From: Lentzea xinjiangensis
GTDB taxonomy: Bacteria > Actinomycetota > Actinomycetes > Mycobacteriales > Pseudonocardiaceae
Assembly: GCF_900110955.1 (NCBI RefSeq)
Contig: NZ_FOFR01000004.1
Span: forward strand, 195,290 to 259,289
Length of the DNA stretch: 64,000 nucleotides
Direction: 5' to 3'
The position numbers were made by a program, and so were the translations under genes. The notes beneath the pieces are model-generated. The model did not search any database, had not been told where the DNA came from, and saw nothing but the letters and a program-made list of their open reading frames with translations. Below are positions 63,314 through 64,000 of the stretch, in pieces. How positions within the stretch are numbered: position 1 is the first letter of the stretch; the number at the start of each line of letters is the position of its first letter.

Positions 63314-63427
63314 TTAGCGGCCGAACAGGCGCAGGATGCGCGGGCGGCGGCGCTTGGCGCGCTCCGCGTCCTTCTTGCTCAGGGTCGCCATGGCACGGGC
63401 CATCATCAGGTGCTGCATCTGGTCCAT
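63314..63427 (-). CDS. Small basic protein (37 residues)
   Basis: From ATG 63427: MDQMQHLMMARAMATLSKKD, then a run rich in Arg and a LRLFGR end. It is followed by a terminator on its own strand, which supports transcription. Family unknown. Confidence 0.5.
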   Translation of the reverse strand: MDQMQHLMMARAMATLSKKDAERAKRRRPRILRLFGR

Positions 63428-63510
63428 GCCGACACCGTAGGCACGACCGAATCGTTATCTGAAGGTTTGAGTGGCCGTTATCACGCCGTTACCCGTCGGG
63501 ACGCGACGTG

Positions 63511-63993
63511 TCACACCTGCGCGCCGTCGTCCCAGCCGGAGTCCGGCGGCGGGGTGTTGCGCATCCGCAGGATCAGCCAGCCGACGCCCGCGCAGAGCGC
63601 CACCAGGGACAGCGGGGTGCCGATGCTCGGCTGCAGCCCGAAGAGGCCGGGCACGACCAGCAGCAGGATGCCCAGCACGAACAGGCCGAGCGCCGCGAAC
63701 GTGGAGGCGCGCAGCGCCGGGAACGGCGGCGGCTCCGGCGGCACGTAGTGGTCCTCGTCGTCCCGATCTCGGCGTTCTGGCTCGTCCTCGGGTTCCGGCG
63801 GGAGGTCGTCGGCCGTGTCGTCGGGCGCTTCGCGTTCGTCGCGGACGGCCACGGGGCTCGCCTCGTCGAGGTCGAGCCAGTCCTTGCCGACGCCGTCCCG
63901 TTCGAGACCCGCGACGATCTCGGCAAAGAGCTCGTCGACGTTCTCGGGGCCGTCGGTCGAGTCGCGCCGGGCGTTCATCCAGAGCCTCTCCAC
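63511..63993 (-). CDS. Membrane protein with long acidic N-terminus
   Basis: 160 residues (ATG 63978 possible as a shorter start). The first ~85 residues are acidic and Pro-rich, then two membrane spans (STFAALGLFVLGILLLVVPG; LSLVALCAGVGWLILRM). Function unknown. Any upstream genes lie beyond the window. Confidence 0.7.
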   Translation of the reverse strand: MERLWMNARRDSTDGPENVDELFAEIVAGLERDGVGKDWLDLDEASPVAVRDEREAPDDTADDLPPEPEDEPERRDRDDEDHYVPPEPPPFPALRASTFAALGLFVLGILLLVVPGLFGLQPSIGTPLSLVALCAGVGWLILRMRNTPPPDSGWDDGAQV

Positions 63994-64000
63994 GAGCCGC

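Overview
The window is high-GC actinomycete DNA, most likely from the order Pseudonocardiales (Lentzea, Saccharothrix or Actinosynnema type). The evidence is very GC-rich third codon positions, many GTG/TTG starts and ATGA overlaps, a Qcr/Cta bcc-aa3 respiratory locus, and a gene order that, from memory, follows the Mycobacterium tuberculosis Rv2182c-Rv2217 block almost gene by gene (plsC-like, ArsA-like, SRPBCC, fadD15, pimB, NlpC/P60, DEDDh/UvrC, trpD, ctaE-qcrCAB, ctaF-ctaC, asnB, adoK, Fe-S assembly, glycerate kinase, DUF3043, cobT-cobS, ilvE, pepA/B, dlaT, epimerase, lipB). The genus is an inference.

Region by region. 1-4.8 kb is the edge of a type II (aromatic) polyketide cluster: a degenerate citramalate-synthase-like protein, KS-alpha, chain length factor and a malonyl-transferase. 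It is followed by a divergent pair (cyclase-family hydrolase; ABM monooxygenase), an alpha-methylacyl-CoA racemase and an F420-type monooxygenase (4.8-7.9 kb). No ACP, ketoreductase or aromatase is seen, so most of the cluster lies to the left. 8.4-14 kb carries lipoate and 2-oxoacid dehydrogenase functions: lipB, a PAP2 phosphatase, an epimerase, the E2 gene with two lipoyl domains, and lpdA. 14-22.7 kb holds a MerR regulator, pepA, an APC permease, ilvE and the cobalamin nucleotide-loop genes cobU-cobT-cobS.

23.0-29.2 kb is a foreign island. A minus-strand aldo/keto reductase gene is split: its C-terminal end lies at 22720-23022 and a decayed N-terminal piece at 29194-29367. Between them sit an intact paralogous aldo/keto reductase, two small membrane proteins behind the same ~58-bp leader, an XRE-TPR regulator, small peptides, a tRNA-like gene with anticodon UAA and encoded CCA, a GRDP-like protein with a Cys-rich tail, and an APH-fold kinase. 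I see no integrase. This is the best candidate for an undescribed system.

29.4-45.4 kb returns to core genes: methyltransferase, DUF3043, glycerate kinase, ErpA-type protein, adenosine kinase, asnB, ctaC-ctaF, acyltransferase, trpD, and ctaE-qcrC-qcrA-qcrB. 45.4-53.4 kb has a stand-alone RAM-domain protein, a DEDDh/GIY-YIG nuclease with duplicated tail sequence behind it, a NYN protein, a cell-wall NlpC/P60 hydrolase, a zinc-protease-like protein and pimB. Directly after pimB is a 953-bp mini-element bounded by an exact 30-bp copy of the pimB 3' end. 53.4-64 kb carries an AfsR-type regulator, fadD15, a phosphoesterase, SRPBCC proteins, an ArsA-like ATPase, a ROK sugar kinase and small stress-type proteins. 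Strong hairpin terminators separate many of the convergent units.
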